Assembly: GCF_000426465.1 (NCBI RefSeq)
Contig: NZ_AUFK01000001.1
Location: 34,383-98,382, forward strand
Source: Epilithonimonas caeni DSM 17710
GTDB lineage: Bacteria > Bacteroidota > Bacteroidia > Flavobacteriales > Weeksellaceae
Direction: 5' to 3'
Length of the DNA: 64,000 bases
The translations under genes and the position numbers were made by a program. The notes beneath the pieces are model-generated. The model worked only from the letters and a program-made list of their open reading frames with translations, had not been told where the DNA came from and made no database searches. Shown one piece after another: positions 44,590-52,251 of the stretch (position 1 is the stretch's first letter; each line of letters opens with the position of its first letter).

Positions 44590-44597
44590 TATATTTG
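44590..44597 (+). promoter_or_regulatory. Putative -7 promoter element for the aminotransferase gene
   Basis: TATATTTG fits TAnnTTTG and lies 29 bases before the ATG at 44627. The surrounding 339-base divergent gap (44288-44626) is very AT-rich. Apart from this and a possible minus-strand TAnnTTTG at 44357-44364 I see no gene or repeat in it. Confidence 0.45.
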
Positions 44598-44626
44598 TCG
44601 TCAAATCTAATTTATAATAAAGTTTC

Positions 44627-45817
44627 ATGAGTAAAATTTCGGACAGACTGAACAGACTGAGTTATTCTCAGACTTTCGTAATGAGCAACAAAGCGCGCGA
44701 TATGAAGGCGGCAGGAATAGATGTAATAAGTTTAACCTTGGGGGAACCGGATTTCGATGTCCCACAAAAGATAAAGCAGGCCGCTTTTGATGCTATTAAT
44801 GAAAATTACAGCCACTATTCTCCTGTCCCTGGATTTTTAGAACTCAGACAAGCTATTTCCGCAAAACTGAAAAGAGATAACGACCTTGACTATAAACCTA
44901 CACAGATCTGTGTTTCCAATGGTGCAAAACAATCAATAATCAATGTTCTATTAGCGATCATCAATGATGGAGACGAAGTGATCCTTCCAGCTCCTTATTG
45001 GGTAAGCTATGATGAGATGGTAAAAGTTGTTGGCGGGACTTCCGTTTTTATTGAAACTTCCATTGAAACTGAATTCAAAATTACTGCTGAACAACTGGAA
45101 AAGGCAATTACACCAAAAACGAAAGCTTTGCTTTATAGCTCACCATGCAACCCTTCCGGAAGTTATTACACAAAAGAAGAGTTGGAAGCTATCGCAAACG
45201 TAATGGCAAAATATCCCGATATCACGATCATCTCTGATGAGATCTATGAATTGATCAATTATGGAGGAAAGCATATTTCAATTGCAAGCTTTCCACAAGT
45301 TTATGAACAAACTGCGGTTATCAATGGAATGAGCAAGGCTTTTGCAATGACAGGCTGGAGAATAGGTTATTCTGCCTGTCCAGCTTGGTTGGCAAGCGCT
45401 TGTGACAAAGTTCAGGGACAAATGACCAGCGGCGCCAACACAGTTGCCCAGAGAGCTTCTATCGCTGCTTTGCAAATGGATCCATCCGAATTGCAATATA
45501 TGATCACCGAATTCCACAAAAGACGTGATCTGGTTTTCGAATTGATGAAAGACATCAAAGGTTTCAAATGCAATCTTCCAAAAAGTGCATTTTACTTCTT
45601 CCCTGATATTTCTTATTACTTAGGAAAAAATCTGAATGGAACTGAGATCAAGGATGCAGACGATTTTGCAATGTTCCTTTTGGAAAATGCCCACGTCGGT
45701 TGTGTTGGTGGAGTAAGCTTCGGAAGCCCGGAGTGCATCCGTTTCTCTTATGCTGCTTCGGAAGCAGAATTGAGGGAAGCAATGAGAAGAATCAAAGATT
45801 GTTTAGACCAATTTTAA
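44627..45817 (+). CDS. Aspartate-type aminotransferase (PLP-dependent class I)
   Basis: A 396-residue fold-type I aminotransferase. The PLP lysine lies in NGMSKAFAMTGWRIGY near residue 234, and the other cofactor residues in SNGAKQSI, YSSPCNPSGSYY and ISDEIYELI. The C-terminal Arg that binds the substrate carboxylate is in CIRFSYA. It most resembles class Ib aspartate aminotransferases (AspC/AspB of Bacillus and Thermus), which interconvert aspartate and glutamate and sometimes act on prephenate. A perfect terminator follows, so it is likely a single-gene unit. Confidence 0.92.
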   Translation: MSKISDRLNRLSYSQTFVMSNKARDMKAAGIDVISLTLGEPDFDVPQKIKQAAFDAINENYSHYSPVPGFLELRQAISAKLKRDNDLDYKPTQICVSNGAKQSIINVLLAIINDGDEVILPAPYWVSYDEMVKVVGGTSVFIETSIETEFKITAEQLEKAITPKTKALLYSSPCNPSGSYYTKEELEAIANVMAKYPDITIISDEIYELINYGGKHISIASFPQVYEQTAVINGMSKAFAMTGWRIGYSACPAWLASACDKVQGQMTSGANTVAQRASIAALQMDPSELQYMITEFHKRRDLVFELMKDIKGFKCNLPKSAFYFFPDISYYLGKNLNGTEIKDADDFAMFLLENAHVGCVGGVSFGSPECIRFSYAASEAELREAMRRIKDCLDQF

Positions 45818-45840
45818 TCTTGTTATTATTTATAAAAACA

Positions 45841-45869
45841 AAGCATCACTTTTTCAGTGATGTTTTTTT
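45841..45869 (+). terminator. Rho-independent terminator after the aminotransferase
   Basis: GCATCAC-tttttca-GTGATG followed by seven T residues, about 25 bases after the stop. Confidence 0.85.
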
Positions 45870-46114
45870 GTTAAAAAATTTTAAATTTTCTGACTTTGCT
45901 CATTTTATTTGTTAAGTAATTGTTTGAAATTTGAAGAGGTTTTTAATAAAATATGATATAAAATAATCATTTTAGGCTTAAAACCCTGATATAACACTGT
46001 TAGTTTCGAATCTTTTGATTTGATAGATTTTATAAATCAAATTTTAATATTCAATTCACAAAACCTTTGTAATTTCGCTTCTGTTAATTTTAAACAATTT
46101 AAAACTTAAATATT

Positions 46115-46747
46115 ATGTCATTAGTAGGTAAATTATTCCCAAATGTAGCGATCGATGCAATGAGCGAAATGGGTGACGATCTTAAGATCAATGTGTTTGA
46201 AGAAGCGGTGAATAATCAGCAAAAAGTTATTTTGTTCTGGTATCCAAAAGATTTCACTTTTGTTTGCCCTACAGAATTACATGCTTTCCAGGAAGCTTTA
46301 CCAGAATTCCAAAAAAGAAATACGATCGTAATTGGTGCGTCTTGCGACACAAACGAGGTTCATTTCGCTTGGTTGAACACGCCAAAAGACAACGGAGGAA
46401 TCGAAGGTGTAACTTATCCGATCCTTGCCGATACTCACAGACAACTGGCAAATATCCTTGGAATCGTAGATCAGGACCTAGATTATGATGACGAAGGAAA
46501 CGAAGTTTTCACAGGTTCTAACGTAACTTACAGAGCAACTTATCTGATTGACGAAACCGGAAAGATCTTCCACGAGTCTGTAAACGATATGCCGCTTGGA
46601 AGAAACGTGAAAGAATATCTTAGATTGATCGATGCTTATTCCCACGTTCAGAAGCACGGAGAAGTTTGTCCTGCAAACTGGGAAGAAGGAAAAGATGCAA
46701 TGAACGCTAACAGAACCGGCGTTGCAGAATACTTCAGCAAAAACTAA
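46115..46747 (+). CDS. Peroxiredoxin (AhpC/TSA family, 2-Cys)
   Basis: A 210-residue peroxidase that reduces hydrogen peroxide and organic peroxides. The peroxidatic Cys is in DFTFVCPTEL near residue 51 and the resolving Cys in HGEVCPANW near residue 188. The pattern LFWYPKDFTF and YPILADTHRQLANILG matches AhpC-type Prx1 proteins of Bacteroidota and Actinobacteria. The thioredoxin-like gene 51 bases downstream probably supplies the reductant. The upstream 297 bases are AT-rich and likely hold the promoter, but I see no confident element. Confidence 0.93.
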   Translation: MSLVGKLFPNVAIDAMSEMGDDLKINVFEEAVNNQQKVILFWYPKDFTFVCPTELHAFQEALPEFQKRNTIVIGASCDTNEVHFAWLNTPKDNGGIEGVTYPILADTHRQLANILGIVDQDLDYDDEGNEVFTGSNVTYRATYLIDETGKIFHESVNDMPLGRNVKEYLRLIDAYSHVQKHGEVCPANWEEGKDAMNANRTGVAEYFSKN

Positions 46748-46798
46748 TTGATCTTCATAATCAATTATCATTTATAATTAATCATTAATAATTGTAAA

Positions 46799-47107
46799 AT
46801 GTACATAGAACTAACAGAAGATAACTTACAACAGATCGTAAGTGAAAATGACAAGGTAGTAGTTCAATATGGCGCAACCTGGTGCGGAAACTGCAGAATT
46901 ATGAAGCCAAAATTCAAGAAATTGGCTTCTGAAAATGATGCAATTCCTTTCTACTATGTTGATGCAGAAAAATTACCGGAAAGCAGAAAGCTAGCAACTG
47001 TTGACAATTTGCCAACCTTTGCAATATTTCAAGGTGGAGCTTTGAAAAATCAGGTTCAGACCAATCAGGCAGAAAGTCTTAACAATCTTTTCAACGAGAT
47101 TAAATAA
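46799..47107 (+). CDS. Thioredoxin family protein
   Basis: A 102-residue thioredoxin-fold protein with active site TWCGNCR near residues 28-34 in place of the classical WCGPC, and the cis-Pro region VDNLPTFAIF near residue 78. It lacks a signal peptide and so is cytoplasmic. Sitting between a peroxiredoxin and a small conserved protein, it is likely the dedicated reductant of the peroxiredoxin. The Asn in place of Pro in the CxxC changes redox potential in known variants. The effect here is inferred. Confidence 0.92.
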   Translation: MYIELTEDNLQQIVSENDKVVVQYGATWCGNCRIMKPKFKKLASENDAIPFYYVDAEKLPESRKLATVDNLPTFAIFQGGALKNQVQTNQAESLNNLFNEIK

Positions 47108-47117
47108 TTGAATTGAT

Positions 47118-47366
47118 ATGAAATTACCAATTATAAGACAGTTTTATCAAAATCAAACGCCGGAAAATCTGGAAGCAACTTTGGAAGTTTTGGAAAGCTT
47201 TTCAGAATTCCGAAATGTTTCTGAAGAAGATTTGAATGTTACGGGAGAATTGATCACGAACATTTGTGGAGCTTTGGAAGTTCACGCAAACGTCAATAAC
47301 GGAATGAGCGAAAAAGATGCTTTGAATTCCTTTGCTCAGAAAGTAATGGGTTCAATAGACAAATAA
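47118..47366 (+). CDS. Small conserved protein (DUF6952-like)
   Basis: An 82-residue mainly helical, acidic protein with a single Cys (NICGALEVHANV near residue 58). It begins 10 bases after the thioredoxin stop and ends at a strong terminator. It resembles the small DUF6952 proteins found beside peroxiredoxin/thioredoxin genes in flavobacteria, recalled rather than searched. No function is known. The constant gene order suggests a helper in thiol peroxide reduction. Confidence 0.75.
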   Translation: MKLPIIRQFYQNQTPENLEATLEVLESFSEFRNVSEEDLNVTGELITNICGALEVHANVNNGMSEKDALNSFAQKVMGSIDK

Positions 47367-47382
47367 ATAGTTTATTTTTTGT

Positions 47383-47420
47383 AAAAAAGGCTTTGGAAAG
47401 AGATTTCTAAAGCCTTTTTT
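47383..47420 (+). terminator. Rho-independent terminator of the peroxiredoxin operon
   Basis: AAAAAAGGCTTT and AAAGCCTTTTTT pair around GGAAAGAGATTTCT, 17 bases after the stop. The stem is symmetric and T-rich on both strands. Confidence 0.85.
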
Positions 47421-47448
47421 ATTTATTTTTGAATTAAATCAAAAAACT

Positions 47449-48456
47449 ATGAAGGATTTTATAGCTGCTCTTCCAAAAGCAGAATTACATTTACATATTG
47501 AAGGAAGTTTCGAGCCAGAACTGATGTTCGAAATTGCTCAAAGAAACCAAATCGAAATCCCATATAAAACAATCGATGAGGTTAAAAAAGCTTATCAGTT
47601 CTCATGTCTTCAGGATTTTCTGGATATCTATTATGCAGGAGCCGGCGTTTTGATTCACGAGAGGGATTTCTATGATTTGGCAATGGCTTATTATCAAAAA
47701 TGTTATGAGAATAATGTAATCCATACAGAGATAATGTTCGACCCGCAAACCCATACAGAACGAGGAATTGCGTTTGAAACAGTTATCAACGGATTGCAAA
47801 AAGCAAGATTGGATGCGAAGGAAAAATGGGGAATCAACTCTCTGTTCATCATGAGCTATCTGCGCCATCTATCAGAAGAATCTGCTTTTGAAACTTTGAA
47901 ACAATCACTTCCTTATAAAGATTTGATAACTTCTGTCGGTCTGGATTCATCTGAAATGGGAAATCCGCCAACCAAATTTAAAAATGTATTTGAAGCTTCT
48001 GTAAAAGAAGGTTACATTCCTGTTGCTCACGCTGGCGAAGAAGGTCCTGCTGAATACATTTGGGAAGCCATTGACATTCTTAAAGTTGCAAGAATTGACC
48101 ACGGAAACAGATGTCTTGAAGATGAAAATTTGGTTAATGAAATTGTAAAAAGAGATTTAGCTTTAACAGTTTGCCCACTTTCCAACCTTGAATTGAGAAA
48201 TACGGATGTAATGACCAATCATCCTTTGAAAAAACTTTTGGATAAAGGAATAAAAGCAACCGTTAATTCTGATGACCCAGCCTATTTTGGAGGTTATATG
48301 AATGCCAATTTCGAAGCAGTTCAGGAAGCTCTGGATCTTTCTAAAGAAGATATTGTCACACTAGTAAAAAACTCTTTCAACTACTCTTTTGCAACTGATG
48401 AGCAGAAGAGGTACTATCTTGAAAAAGTAGATGAGGTGATTGCTGATTTTAATTAA
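47449..48456 (+). CDS. Adenosine/adenine deaminase family (closest to adenine deaminase type 2)
   Basis: A 335-residue zinc amidohydrolase of the Add family. The zinc ligands are in ELHLHIEGSFEPELMFEIA near residues 12-17, HAGEEGP near 198 and NSDDPAYFGGY near 275. The catalytic Glu lies in AGEEGP. The HIEGS (rather than HLDGS) block, FDPQTHTERGI, EYIWEAIDILKVARIDHG and SDDPAYFGGY are the pattern of the adenine deaminase (adenine to hypoxanthine) branch. Annotation pipelines often call such proteins adenosine deaminase. It works in purine salvage. The distinction is from family motifs and is inference. Confidence 0.9.
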   Translation: MKDFIAALPKAELHLHIEGSFEPELMFEIAQRNQIEIPYKTIDEVKKAYQFSCLQDFLDIYYAGAGVLIHERDFYDLAMAYYQKCYENNVIHTEIMFDPQTHTERGIAFETVINGLQKARLDAKEKWGINSLFIMSYLRHLSEESAFETLKQSLPYKDLITSVGLDSSEMGNPPTKFKNVFEASVKEGYIPVAHAGEEGPAEYIWEAIDILKVARIDHGNRCLEDENLVNEIVKRDLALTVCPLSNLELRNTDVMTNHPLKKLLDKGIKATVNSDDPAYFGGYMNANFEAVQEALDLSKEDIVTLVKNSFNYSFATDEQKRYYLEKVDEVIADFN

Positions 48457-48502
48457 TCACTTTTAGGATAACATCTAACGCAATATTAATCTGAAATAGC
48501 TG

Positions 48503-48523
48503 TTTAGATTCCTACGGAATGAC
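48503..48523. repeat. Half copy of the GTCATTCC repeat
   Basis: TTTAGATTCCTACGGAATGA recurs here almost exactly as at 34407-34425, without its partner arm, between two convergent genes. Confidence 0.5.
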
Positions 48524-48546
48524 AAAATTATAGTTTAATTTGAAAA

Positions 48547-48993
48547 TCAATTTTTAAGAATCATCAGACTCCTTTTATGATTTTGGAAACCATAATGTTC
48601 ATAGAGTTTTTTAGCTTTTTCATTATGGTTTTCTATTTCCAGAAGAACAATTTTAAAATTATTTTCAACCGAATAATCCTTTACAAATTCCAGAGCCTTT
48701 TTGCCCAGAGATCTCCCCTGGAATTCTGGTTTTATAAACAATTCATCTAAAAACAAAATCTCCCCACCAAATTCAAAACTGAAATATTTAGTAAGGATGA
48801 TATAACCCGCAATTTGACCTTCAAATATAATTTTGAAACATTGTCCATAACCATCGTTATTGATGAATTTTACAAAATTATCAATTGTGATTTTTTCATC
48901 AAACGGATAAAGGTCGATCGCATAGAAATCCTTCATCATTTGGGATAAATCTGGAATATCGGAGATATCTGCTTTTAAAATTTCATGATTCAT
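48547..48993 (-). CDS. GNAT family N-acetyltransferase
   Basis: A 148-residue acetyltransferase. FLDELFIKPEFQGRSLGKKA near residue 85 is the acetyl-CoA binding beta4-alpha3 motif (Q/RxxGxG/A type, here QGRSLG), and ENHNEKAKKLYEHYGF is the C-terminal motif B. The frame opens at 49020, but the ATG at 48993 starts a normal GNAT and overlaps the thermonuclease stop by four bases (ATGA). The pair is therefore translationally coupled. The substrate is unknown. Confidence 0.87.
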   Translation of the reverse strand: MNHEILKADISDIPDLSQMMKDFYAIDLYPFDEKITIDNFVKFINNDGYGQCFKIIFEGQIAGYIILTKYFSFEFGGEILFLDELFIKPEFQGRSLGKKALEFVKDYSVENNFKIVLLEIENHNEKAKKLYEHYGFQNHKRSLMILKN

Positions 48994-49502
48994 TTTTTCT
49001 TCTTTTCTCGCCAAAGCCAAGGTGCAATCGGGTTCTTATCTTGCCAAAGTCCTACTCTGTTTTTTCGGGCTTCGGTTTCCAACATTGCATAATCGGCATC
49101 TTTGGAGTATTTTTTATAATGCCAAGCCATTCCTAGTTTCAGCATTTGTTGATTCACATTTTGACCTTTGTCATTTGTGACAACCGCAATCAGCCTTTTA
49201 TATCTATCGTATTTTTCTGCATGAATCGAAACAATTTGACCAAAACAAAGATCAGATAAGGCCTGTTTGGCATTATTACCAAAAGGCTGGGTTCCTCTTT
49301 TCTCCGGAGAATCGATATGAGCAAGACGGACTTTGATTGGCCTTTTCTTGTATAGAATTTCCATAGTATCGCCATCCATTATCCCGATGACTCTAGCAGA
49401 AAATGTTTTATGACTGAGATTTTCTTTTAATTGACCTTGTCCGAAACTTAAAACCGAAAAGAGGATCAATACTAAAAATCTATTCAAAATACTAGATCTC
49501 AA
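48990..49502 (-). CDS. Thermonuclease family protein (SNase-like), secreted
   Basis: A 170-residue staphylococcal-nuclease-fold protein with a signal peptide ending FGQG. The Ca/catalytic residues are recognisable in VIGIMDGDTMEIL, KVRLAHIDSPEKR (active-site Arg and Asp/Glu), EKYDRYKRLIAVV and the final NRVGLWQDKNPIAPWLWR. These nucleases hydrolyse DNA and RNA in the periplasm or outside the cell. The start overlaps the Crp/Fnr gene end by 11 bases, and its stop overlaps the GNAT start by four, giving a tight three-gene unit. Confidence 0.9.
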   Translation of the reverse strand: MRSSILNRFLVLILFSVLSFGQGQLKENLSHKTFSARVIGIMDGDTMEILYKKRPIKVRLAHIDSPEKRGTQPFGNNAKQALSDLCFGQIVSIHAEKYDRYKRLIAVVTNDKGQNVNQQMLKLGMAWHYKKYSKDADYAMLETEARKNRVGLWQDKNPIAPWLWREKKKK

Positions 49503-50085
49503 ATTTCTTCTTTGCCAATTCCTTCCTTACTCTGCTCAAACTTTCCGGCGTGATCCCAAGATACGAAGCGACCATCCATTGTGGCACTCTCAGCATCAGA
49601 TTAGGATATTTTTTCAGAAATTCAAGGTAACGTTCTTCTGCTGTTGTACTGATAAGTGCATTTACGCGGTTCTGAAGATTCTTGATATGATTGAACATCA
49701 ATCTTTGATTTTTCTCGGCAACTTCCGGATATTCTTTAGTAAGGTGTTCAAAAAAACCATCTCGTGTGATAACAATTGTGCTTTCTTCAATAGCTTCAAT
49801 ATAAAATCTGGATTTTTCGTTCAGCAATTGGCTGGTTGTGTCAGAAATGATCCAACCTTCCGGCGCAAACTGAATCACGTGTTCTTTTCCGGCTTTATCG
49901 ATAGAATACATCCTCAATAATCCTTTTTCAACAAAAAAAGTTGAATCCGAAACCTCTCCTTCTCTTAGTATGATTTCGTTTTTTTTGACTTCCTTTACTT
50001 CATAAAAAGAAGAACAAAATTCAAGACTATTAATAGGAACGCCTAATATTTGCGAGAGGTGATTACTAAAATTTTGATAAACCAT
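49492..50085 (-). CDS. Crp/Fnr family transcriptional regulator
   Basis: A 197-residue regulator. The N-terminal cyclic-nucleotide-binding-like domain (about 15-130) contains IILREGEVSDSTFFVEKGLLRMY. The C-terminal winged helix reads RVPQWMVASYLGITPESLSRVRKELAKK at the end, a typical Bacteroidota Crp/Fnr DNA-binding helix. There is no iron-sulfur Cys cluster. It precedes the thermonuclease and GNAT genes with an overlap and is divergent from nothing nearby. The effector is unknown. Confidence 0.9.
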   Translation of the reverse strand: MVYQNFSNHLSQILGVPINSLEFCSSFYEVKEVKKNEIILREGEVSDSTFFVEKGLLRMYSIDKAGKEHVIQFAPEGWIISDTTSQLLNEKSRFYIEAIEESTIVITRDGFFEHLTKEYPEVAEKNQRLMFNHIKNLQNRVNALISTTAEERYLEFLKKYPNLMLRVPQWMVASYLGITPESLSRVRKELAKKKFEI

Positions 50086-50119
50086 GATAAAATAACGGAA
50101 AAATCTTTATAAAATTAAA

Positions 50120-50494
50120 CTACACTGTTTCCAAATCGATATTCTGATGAGAAGCATTGTGAGTAGCTTTCCCCTTTTCCAGAACTATTAATTGCGGACT
50201 TTGATGAACCACATCAAACCGAGACTCTATTTCATTGGAAATTGGCCGATTGGCTAACAAATCTAAGAAATAATAAGCATAATCCTTATCAGAATTCTGC
50301 ATTTGTTTCTCAAAATTCTTCAGCACGGTTTTGCTGATGAAACAACGTGTAGAATGTTTGAAAATCAAGACTTTTTGCTGTGAAGACCTCTCAACAGCAG
50401 AGTCCAGATCCTTTTCTGATTCCAATTTTTCCCAAAGACTTTTTGCCTGGTCCTGCTCTTCTTTTTTACCAAATAAATGATTTAAAAATCCCAT
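50120..50494 (-). CDS. ytxJ: Bacillithiol-system redox protein YtxJ
   Basis: A 124-residue thioredoxin-fold protein. LIFKHSTRCFISKTVLKNF near residue 45 has the single active-site Cys with the TRC-IS pattern typical of YtxJ (DUF2847). The cis-Pro region is QSPQLIVLEKGK. YtxJ is proposed to remove bacillithiol from modified protein thiols as a monothiol bacilliredoxin. Its presence suggests that the host makes bacillithiol, whose synthesis genes are not in this window. It lies just upstream of the Crp/Fnr gene on the same strand. Confidence 0.87.
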   Translation of the reverse strand: MGFLNHLFGKKEEQDQAKSLWEKLESEKDLDSAVERSSQQKVLIFKHSTRCFISKTVLKNFEKQMQNSDKDYAYYFLDLLANRPISNEIESRFDVVHQSPQLIVLEKGKATHNASHQNIDLETV

Positions 50495-50561
50495 AAAATC
50501 GATTTGAGTAAAATTATGATTTTCCTATTGAAGTAGAAAACAAATATTATTTTTTTTATTC

Positions 50562-50673
50562 ACCACAAAAGTCACAAAAGTTTCTTTTTAAATTCGCACT
50601 AATTTCACAAATCTAGTTGATGATAGAAATTAAAATAAATCTCATTAATATTTTCTTTTGTGACCTTTGTGGT
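50562..50673. repeat. CACAAAAG-family inverted repeat element
   Basis: ACCACAAAAGTCACAAAAG at 50562-50580 and its complement with one mismatch at 50655-50673 are 19-nt arms around about 74 AT-rich bases. The element lies between the ZIP transporter and ytxJ genes, both on the minus strand, and may end the ZIP transcript. Confidence 0.65.
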
Positions 50674-50680
50674 TTATTTA

Positions 50681-51373
50681 TTAATGATGATGAAAAAGAT
50701 GTCCGCCTAAAGCCAACGCAATTCCACAAACAACAAGGATGATCTTTGTCCAGTCCATCTTGTGATTCTTATTACTTTCGAAAATAATGACCGAAGAAAT
50801 ATGAAGAAAGATCCCACCAACAACAGCAAGAAAATAAACTTTCAAATTCTCATCAAAATATTTTCCAAGCAACATCCCCAAAGGTGAGGCAAGGGCAAAA
50901 ACCAAAACGATCAGCCAGAATTTGGTAGAGAAATTTTTGCTGTGAACCAAAAAACTTCCCAAAACAAATGAAATAGGGATGTTATGGAACAAAATCCCCA
51001 AAAGATATGGCGACAGGGTCTCTTTCTCGTGTGACAAAGGGATTCCTTCTATAAAAGCGTGAACAAAAAGCCCGATGATCAAGGCAACAGGAATGATAGA
51101 ATGTTCGTCGGAATGATGATGAAGATGCCCGTGTTCAAAACCTTTTGTAAGACTCTCCAGCAACATCTGGATCAAAACGCCCAGAATTACAAAAATCCCG
51201 ATATTATGGTCTTCTGAATGATAGACTTCCGGAAAAACCTCGTTCAAGCAGATCGTTATAAGGAAGCCCGCACTTAGAATGAGAAGATTTTTTGCGAATT
51301 GCTGTTTACTCCCAAAATATTTTCCGAGAAAAACACCAATCAAAACACTTAATATCAGTAGAAGTATGATCAT
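50681..51373 (-). CDS. ZIP family metal transporter
   Basis: A 230-residue integral membrane protein with about eight hydrophobic segments, the ZIP fold. The His-rich loop EHGHLHHHSDEH near residue 87 and the metal-site motifs HAFIEGIPL (near 114) and HNIPISFVLG (near 137) mark the conserved helices 4 and 5 of zinc/iron transporters. It ends in a further His cluster (HLFHHH). It likely imports zinc or another divalent cation, and direction and metal are inferred. Its regulation cannot be seen. Confidence 0.92.
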   Translation of the reverse strand: MIILLLILSVLIGVFLGKYFGSKQQFAKNLLILSAGFLITICLNEVFPEVYHSEDHNIGIFVILGVLIQMLLESLTKGFEHGHLHHHSDEHSIIPVALIIGLFVHAFIEGIPLSHEKETLSPYLLGILFHNIPISFVLGSFLVHSKNFSTKFWLIVLVFALASPLGMLLGKYFDENLKVYFLAVVGGIFLHISSVIIFESNKNHKMDWTKIILVVCGIALALGGHLFHHH

Positions 51374-51402
51374 CTTAAAACTTGGTTCTTTTAACTTTCG
51401 AC

Positions 51403-52128
51403 TTATTTCTTTCTAAACAAATTAATACATCTTTGGGAATTATTTTCATCAAAATCATTCAGTTGATAATCGCCCCAACGTTTAATGAGTTCGAATCCGA
51501 ATTCTTCTGCAAAGTTCAGAATTTTCTCCGGAGAAGTAAGTTTTACACGTTCAAAAAAATGATGTTTTTCATCATCCGCTTCGAAATCGATTTCTTTCAT
51601 AATATATTCGCCTTCAATATGTTTCTTGATATTGAAAACAATATTTTCCCTTTCGATAAACATTTGTGGAGTGATGACTTTTCTTACATATTCTGCATTC
51701 AGGAAGTCGAGAACAAAATAACCGTTATCTTTCAAAACCTCGGAAACAGAACGGAAAACGCTTTTGTCTTCTTCTTCTGTTTCAAAATATCCAAAGCTTG
51801 TGAAGAGATTGAAAACCGCATCCACAGGTTCATTATCAATCCTGTTTCTCATATCGTGAACTCTGAACTTCAATGATTCGGATTCGAATTGTCTATCATA
51901 ATTGATACTTTGTTCCGATAAATCCAGACCAAGAACATCGTAACCCAACTTATTAAGATAAATCGAATGTCTGCCTTTTCCGCAGGCCAGGTCAATTATT
52001 TTGGAGTTTTTTTCAAGTTTCAGAAAATCAGTCAAAAGATTCAGAAAATCCTCAGCTTCTTTGTAATCGTGATTTTTGTAGAGAATATGATAATATGGTG
52101 TATCAAACCATTCTTCGAACCATTGCAT
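51403..52128 (-). CDS. Class I SAM-dependent methyltransferase
   Basis: A 241-residue Rossmann-fold methyltransferase. The SAM motif KIIDLACGKGRHSIYLNKLG occurs near residue 38, then YDVLGLDLSEQSI and DAVFNLFTSFGYF. The substrate cannot be told. It could be small molecules or ubiquinone-like compounds. It begins with MQWFEEWF, and its ATG lies four bases from a TATTTTTG element that mirrors the one for the next gene. It is divergent from the THUMP methyltransferase gene. Confidence 0.87.
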   Translation of the reverse strand: MQWFEEWFDTPYYHILYKNHDYKEAEDFLNLLTDFLKLEKNSKIIDLACGKGRHSIYLNKLGYDVLGLDLSEQSINYDRQFESESLKFRVHDMRNRIDNEPVDAVFNLFTSFGYFETEEEDKSVFRSVSEVLKDNGYFVLDFLNAEYVRKVITPQMFIERENIVFNIKKHIEGEYIMKEIDFEADDEKHHFFERVKLTSPEKILNFAEEFGFELIKRWGDYQLNDFDENNSQRCINLFRKK

Positions 52129-52132
52129 CTTG

Positions 52133-52140
52133 CAAAAATA
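52133..52140 (-). promoter_or_regulatory. Putative -7 promoter element for the class I methyltransferase gene
   Basis: On the minus strand this is TATTTTTG, four bases before the ATG at 52128, so the transcript would start at or near the start codon. It mirrors the element at 52240-52247 within the same imperfect inverted repeat. Confidence 0.5.
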
Positions 52141-52239
52141 AGGATTTTTGGTTGACAGTTGATAGTAGTTTGTTGATGGTTTTTATAAGTTATGATAATT
52201 TCTATCAACTATAAACTAACAACCAATAACTAAAATCCA

Positions 52240-52247
52240 TATTTTTG
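52240..52247 (+). promoter_or_regulatory. Putative -7 promoter element for the THUMP methyltransferase gene
   Basis: TATTTTTG lies four bases before the ATG at 52252, mirroring 52133-52140. Transcription would start at or next to the start codon. A -33 element is not evident. Confidence 0.5.
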
Positions 52248-52251
52248 CGCT

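Larger units (their letters stand above)
52129..52251. repeat. Imperfect inverted repeat spanning a divergent promoter
   Basis: The whole gap between two divergent methyltransferase genes is an imperfect palindrome. GCAAAAATAAGGATTTTTGG at the left mirrors the right end that reads AAAATCCATATTTTTGCGC, and the inner GTTGATAG/CTATCAAC segments mirror too. Each arm carries an outward-facing TATTTTTG element and ends four bases before an ATG. Confidence 0.6.
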
